A DNA stretch of 64,000 nucleotides from Malania oleifera (Eukaryota; Streptophyta; Magnoliopsida; Santalales; Ximeniaceae). The stretch's first letter is position 1. Every line of letters starts with the position of its first letter. Shown here piece after piece: positions 59,255-64,000 of the stretch. Where the stretch lies: contig NC_080420.1 of NCBI RefSeq assembly GCF_029873635.1, forward strand, positions 53,683,457 through 53,747,456. The letters run 5' to 3'. The position numbers and the translations under genes were made by a program. A model generated the notes under the pieces. The model saw only the letters and a list, made by a program, of their open reading frames with translations, was not told the origin of the DNA and made no database searches.

Positions 59255-60996
59255 ATGGCACCAATATAAGTAGCTTCCTTTGGTGAGGGTCAATCCTCAA
59301 CTAGACCACCCATTTTTTGTGGACTCAATTACACCGTTTGGAAGCAACGAATGAAAATCTACCTTCAAACAATGGACTGGAAGGCATGGAATGTTGTCAC
59401 AAATGGAAATATGATCCCTACTAAACTAGTAGATGGAAAAGAAGTACCTAAAGAAGAAAAAGAACCAATTGAATCAGATTACAAAATGCTGCAAATTAAC
59501 TCAAGTGCAATAAACGACCTATATTGTGCACTTGATGAAAATGAATTCAATAGAGTAATGGTGTGTAAAATAGTTAATGAAATTTAGGATAAATTAGAAG
59601 TAACCTATGAAGGTAGAGTAGATGTTAGATACAGTAGAATTGATATGTTAACTAGTGAATATGAAGCTTTTAGGATGAATTCCGATGAAACTATAACAAG
59701 CATGTACACTAGGTTCACACATATCATAAACTCATTAACTGCCTTAGGAAAAACATATTCCACCCATGAGATGATTCACAAAATTCTAAAAGCACTTCCA
59801 CCTATTTGGGAACCGAAAGCCACATCCATAACGGAAGGTAGAAACCTCAAAATTGCTTCATTAGATGACTTTGAAAGAAAGAAGCACTAAAAATAAAAAT
59901 AAGAAATCTATAGCTCTAAAAGCCTCAAAAGAACATTCAAGTGAAGAAGATAATGAATCTAGTGAATTAGAAAATGAAGAATTAGCCTTCATAACTAAAC
60001 GACTTGGAAAATTCTTCAAAAGAAACAAGAAATTCACTAGAAAATTCAACGATTCAAAAATTGAAAAAGGTAAAAGTAATAAAAAGGAATACAAGAGCAA
60101 AAATGAACCTCCCACTTGCTATCACTGTAAAAAGGCCGGGCACATCAAGCCGGACTACCCACAACTCAAAAAGGAAAAGAGGAAAAAGAAGCCTGCAATG
60201 AAGGCAACTTGGGATAACACGAGTTCGAGTGAATCGGAGAGGGAGTCAAGCGATCAAGAAGTAAAAAACATGTGCTTCATGGCATACAACAAAGAGGTAA
60301 ACTCTTACTACTCTCTCTCAGAAGATTCATGTGATGAATCATGTAATAATTCCTGTGAAAGCATGCCTTCTTATAAAGAACTTCAAGCTGAATTGTTCTT
60401 TCTTCATAATAAGTTCATTAGGGTCTCAAAAAGGAACATAAGCTTGAAACAAAAAAAACGAAACACTTAGAAATTAGCTTGAATCTTCAAAAAATATTGA
60501 AAAAGAAGAGGACCTAAAGATTGAAGAGCTTGAGATGAAAGTAGATAACATGTCTCAGAAATTAGCTAAGTCTCAAGTGAATGAAAATAGCAAGAGAGGG
60601 CTAGAAATAATTGATCTTAAGAACCAAATTCAAGATAAGGAGAAGGTTATTTACAACTTTACCAAAGGAAAATATAACTTCGAAAAAATGGTAAGACAAC
60701 AAAGGATGACTAACAATAAAGAAGGAGTTGGTTACAATGGAACACCAAACAAAAGAAAGAAAAACTTGTTTGTGGGATATTTTGTAAATCAATCTAAACA
60801 CTATGCAAGTACTTCATCAACAAACATTTATGAGCATACTACTTGCTACATGTGTAAAAATATAGGACATATAATGTTTAATTGTCCACTCAAGAAAAAG
60901 TACATCAAAGTAAAAAATGAATGGAAGATAAACACTAAAACTAGACAAGACTTAAAGAAAGTTAAGAAAGTTTGGGTTCCAAAAGTAACAACATAA
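59255..60996 (+). pseudogene. copia gag (SIRE-like), long, two zinc knuckles
   Basis: An ATG at 59255 (MAPI, then a stop) starts gag. An N-terminal PPIFCGLNYTVWKQRMKIYL segment is followed by the UBN2-type capsid (AWNVVTNGNMIPTKLVDGKE, SRIDMLTSEYEAFRMN, LPPIWEPKAT). A deletion and frameshift near 59865-59890 lead to an acidic and lysine-rich frame to 60470 with a first knuckle CYHCKKAGHIKPDY, its last cysteine changed to tyrosine. A coiled-coil-like stretch (60535-60750) and a second, intact knuckle CYMCKNIGHIMFNC (about 60843) follow. The nucleocapsid part would bind element RNA. Several stops; inactive. Confidence 0.85.
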
Positions 60997-61705
60997 ATCC
61001 TTTCTTATATGTTTGCTTTAGGTCCACTCCGTCTAAAGAAAAATGGTACTTGGACAGCGTATGTTCAAGACATATGATAGGAGATAAATCTAAGTTCACT
61101 TCTCTCACTGAAAAGGATGGAGGATATGTAACCTTTGGTGACAATGCAAAAGGTAAGATCATCGGAATTGGTAAAATAGGTAAAGATTTTTCACTCACTA
61201 TAGATGATATCTTGTTAGTTGATGGATTAAGCATTAGTCAACTTAGTGACAAAGGATTTGAAATAATGTTAAGAAAGACAAATGCGTAATTCATAATTCT
61301 AAGGATCATAAGACACTATTCACTACACATAGAATGAATAATGTGTATTGCATAAACTTTGATAGCTTGATCTCTCAAGATATAACTTGCTTAGCTGCCA
61401 TGAGCGAAAATAGTTAGCTTTGGCATAGAAGATTAGGACATGCCAGTATGGATCTCATATCTAAACTTTCCAAAAAGAATTTAGTTAAAGACTTACCTAA
61501 CACCAAGTTTATCAAAGATAAAGTGTGTGATGTCTGTCAACTAAGAAAACAAATCAAGACAAGCGTCAAAAAGAAGAAACATATATCAACTAGTTGACTC
61601 CTAGAACTCATACACTTAGACTTATTTGGTCCTACTAGAACTCAAAGCTTAGGAGGAAAACAATACGCCTTCATAAGTGTTGATGATTACTCTAGATACA
61701 CATGG
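60972..61705 (+). pseudogene. copia protease and pre-integrase zinc domain
   Basis: The frame 60972-61289 holds the aspartic protease: WYLDSVCSRHMIGD, in which the usual D-S-G is D-S-V, then GYVTFGDNAKGKIIGIG and SISQLSDKGF. A frameshift near 61265-61290 leads to the pre-integrase region LWHRRLGHASMDLI and the C-x-x-C pair CDVCQL, the H-H-C-C zinc domain of integrase. A stop lies before LWHRR and another after HIST. The G-to-V change in the catalytic triplet should abolish protease activity. Confidence 0.82.
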
Positions 61706-62308
61706 GTATTGTTTTTTGCTAACAAAGAGGAAGCTTGTAATTTGTTAATCACTCTATGTAAGAAGCTTCAAAATGAGAAAGGGCACAATGTCTCAAATCT
61801 AAGAAGTGACCAAGGAAGAGAATTTAGGAATCAAGACGTTGAAAAATTTTGCAATGATCATGACATAAGCCACAACTTTTCAGTACCTAGAACCCCACAA
61901 CAAAATGGAGTTGTGGAAAGGAAAAATAGAACTTTTCAAGAAATGACAAGAACTATGCTTAATGAAAATAACTTACCCAAGTATTTTTGGGCCGAAGCTA
62001 TAGATACAACTTGCTATGTAATTAATAGGGTTTCTATTAGATCAAGTCTAAACAAGACACTTTATGAATTATGGAAAGGAAGAAGGCGTAACATAATTTA
62101 CTTTCATGTCTTTGGGTGTAAGTGTTTTGTACTCAATAACAAAGATAACTTAGGAAAAATTGATGCTAAATTGGATAAAGGAATTTTCCTAGGATACTCT
62201 ACAAATAGTAAGACCTACAGGATTTATAAGAAAAGAACACTCATCATAATTGAATCAATTCATGTAAACTTTGATGAATCAAATCCTTTTTTCAAGAGAA
62301 GTAAAAAA
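61600..62308 (+). pseudogene. copia integrase core
   Basis: The catalytic triad is visible: D in LELIHLDLFGPTRTQ, D in NLRSDQGREFRNQDV, E in PQQNGVVERKNRTFQEM. Also SVDDYSRYTWVLFF, LPKYFWAEAI, VFGCKCFVLN and KGIFLGYSTNSKTYRIY. The open frame 61709-62311 covers most of the core. After 62280 it runs into the acidic linker before reverse transcriptase (62271-62465, shifted frame). Confidence 0.88.
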
Positions 62309-62574
62309 TGAAGGAAACTATGATATTTTCAAAAAGGAGGATGAGATAGAAATCAAGGAAGAAAAGGAAATAAATGACGAAAACCCAAAAGATGAACCTA
62401 CAGAAAATCCGGAATTACCAAGAGAATGGAAGTATAAAAAAATCACCCTCAAGATCAAATTATAGGTGAACCATCTAGAGGTGTAACTATTAGATCTTCT
62501 TTAAAGAATATATGCAATCACTATGCATTCCTATCTCAAGATGAACCTAAAGAAGTTGAAGAGGACCTCAAAGA

Positions 62575-63957
62575 TGACTATTAGATAATTGCTATGCAAG
62601 AAGAATTAAACCAATTTGAAAGAAGCAAAGTATGTCAATTAGCACCCAAACCTGAAAAATCATTCGATCATAAGAACTAAATGAGTATTTAGAAATAAAA
62701 AGGATGAGAATGGTGTAGTCATTAGAAACAAAACTAGACTTGTAGCTAAAAGGTATAACCAAGAAGAAGGGATTGACTATGATGAAACCTTTGCCCCTGT
62801 AGTTAGAATGGAAGCTATAAGAATGCTGTTAGCTTATGCTTCCTCCGAAGAATTTAAGTTATACCAAATGGATGTCAAAAGTGCATTCTTAAATAGGCAT
62901 ATTAATGAAGAGGTATATATTGAACAACCCCCTGATTTTGAAAATATAAAAAATCCTAATCATGTATTTAGACTAATTAAGGCTTTTTATAGATTAAAAT
63001 AGGCCCCTAGGGTTTGGTATGAAAGATTTAGTGGATTTATAATTATGAAAAGGGTTTTCAAGAGGAAAAAATGATAGTACCTTCTTCATTAAAACCAAGA
63101 AAGAAGATGTACTCCTAATTCAAATCTATGTCGATGATATAATATTTGATGCTACTAATGAATATCTATGCAAAGAATTTGCAAAATGTATGCAAGAAGA
63201 ATTTGAAATAAGCATGATGGGGGAGTTAAACTATTTTCTTGAACTGCAAATTAAACAAGCCAAGCATGAGACTTTCTTAAATCAATCAAAATACATAAGA
63301 GAAATGATACAAAAATTTGGTATGGAAAATAGTAAACCCAAAGGAACACCTATGAGTACCTCCATCAGCCTAGACAAAGATGAAAAGGGAAAACCTGTAA
63401 ACACAAAGTATTATAGAGGCATGATTGGAAGCTTACTATATCTAACAGCCAGTAGACCCGACATAATGTTTAGTGTGCGTATGTGTACACATTTTCAATC
63501 AGCAACCAAGGAATCACACCTAATAGCTGTTAAGAGAATCCTAAGATACTTAATGGGCACCATGGACTTAGGACTATGGTATCCTAAGGACACCGGATTT
63601 GAAATGATTAGTTATTCAGATGCAGACTATACAGAGTGTAAAATAGATAGAAAAAGTACAAGTGACACATGCCACTTCTTAGGAAGATTTTTAGTCTCTT
63701 GGTTCTCTAAGAAACAAAACTCCGTGACGTTGTCAACTATTGAGGTTAAATATGTAGCAACCGAGAGTTGTTGTGCACAAACACTGTACATGAAACAATA
63801 ATTAATAGATTTCAATTTGAAATACGCAACTATACCAATTAAGTGTGATAATATGAGTGCGATAAACATATCTAAAAATCTTATTTCATACTCAAGAACC
63901 AACCACAATGACATAAGACATCACTTACTAAGAGATCATGTTTAAAAAGAAGACAAT
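62575..63957 (+). pseudogene. copia reverse transcriptase and RNase H
   Basis: Begins near IIAMQEELNQFERSKV, then DYDETFAPVVRMEAIRMLLA, YQMDVKSAFLNRHINEEVYI and HVFRLIKAFYRLK. A TAG stop at 63000-63002 stands where related proteins have a glutamine. The catalytic box is IYVDDIIF (63126-63150). A frameshift lies near 63050. The last long frame (63190-63801) has MMGELNYFLELQIKQ, QSKYIREMIQKF, YRGMIGSLLYLTASRPDIMF and the RNase H motifs SYSDADYTECKIDRKSTSD and SWFSKKQNSVTLST. The C-terminal part SRTNHNDIRHHLLRDHV stops at 63945, where an inverted LTR begins. Confidence 0.87.
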
Positions 63958-64000
63958 GTTGATTTAGGTGTAATCCCAAGAGGGAGGGTGAATTGGGTAT
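63957..64000 (-). repeat. inverted LTR end at the window edge
   Basis: TGTTGATTTAGGTGTAATCC, then caagagggagggtgaattgg. Read on the minus strand this is the usual U5 end (caattcaccctccctcttgg, gattacacc...). It therefore marks a new element in the opposite orientation, inserted at the end of the copia RNase H. It continues beyond the window. Confidence 0.7.

Overview
This window is plant nuclear DNA. It is AT-rich, filled with nested LTR retrotransposons primed by initiator tRNA-Met, and carries a tRNA-derived SINE, a TRIM, a Cassandra LTR with 5S-like sequence and a hAT element that captured plant ABCC transporter DNA. I found one intact host gene: a pectin methylesterase/invertase inhibitor on the minus strand at 52517-53137. 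The species cannot be named; a flowering plant with a large repeat-rich genome, probably a dicot, fits best. Almost every other open frame is a fragment of a retrotransposon or a chance frame in repeats.

Layout. 1-3304 holds a solo LTR with flanks, and the same block recurs at 7861-11138 with very many small indels. Between them is a copia-type 5' LTR with primer binding site and only the first codons of gag (3305-5596), then unidentified sequence. 11238-12088 is a minus-strand remnant of a putative plant transposon protein. 12807-14525 is an LTR. 14559-19308 is a decayed copia element with both LTRs. Inside it sits a hAT-type element (16672-17868) with 8-bp target duplications and an exon-intron-exon piece of an ABCC transporter. 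A 272-bp TRIM with perfect target duplication lies at 20411-20682.

22340-32388 is a decayed Ty3/gypsy pol gene (gypsy I) split inside integrase by a 7.2-kb composite insertion (24237-31447, target duplication TCCCT). That insertion contains several LTR pieces and the 3' end of a copia element. 32870-36857 and 50566-53950 look like the host background, containing a SINE with 13-bp target duplications (34203-34436) and the inhibitor gene. Between them lies a copia element on the minus strand (36858-50565). Its 5' LTR is split by a nearly complete 9.8-kb gypsy chromovirus (40420-50221, target duplication ATATA).

53950-64000 is again nested LTR material: a minus-strand LTR, a copia gag split by a solo Cassandra LTR, and a copia element (57295-63956) with LTR, primer site, gag, protease, integrase, reverse transcriptase and RNase H. 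It is cut off by an LTR in inverted orientation at the window edge.

The retroelement genes formerly worked together as gag (particle), protease, integrase and reverse transcriptase/RNase H, but every copy here has stops, frameshifts or deletions. The most unusual signals are the ABCC-carrying hAT element, arrays of short palindromes just upstream of the TATA box in several LTR families, and a duplicated block whose error pattern looks like unpolished sequence.
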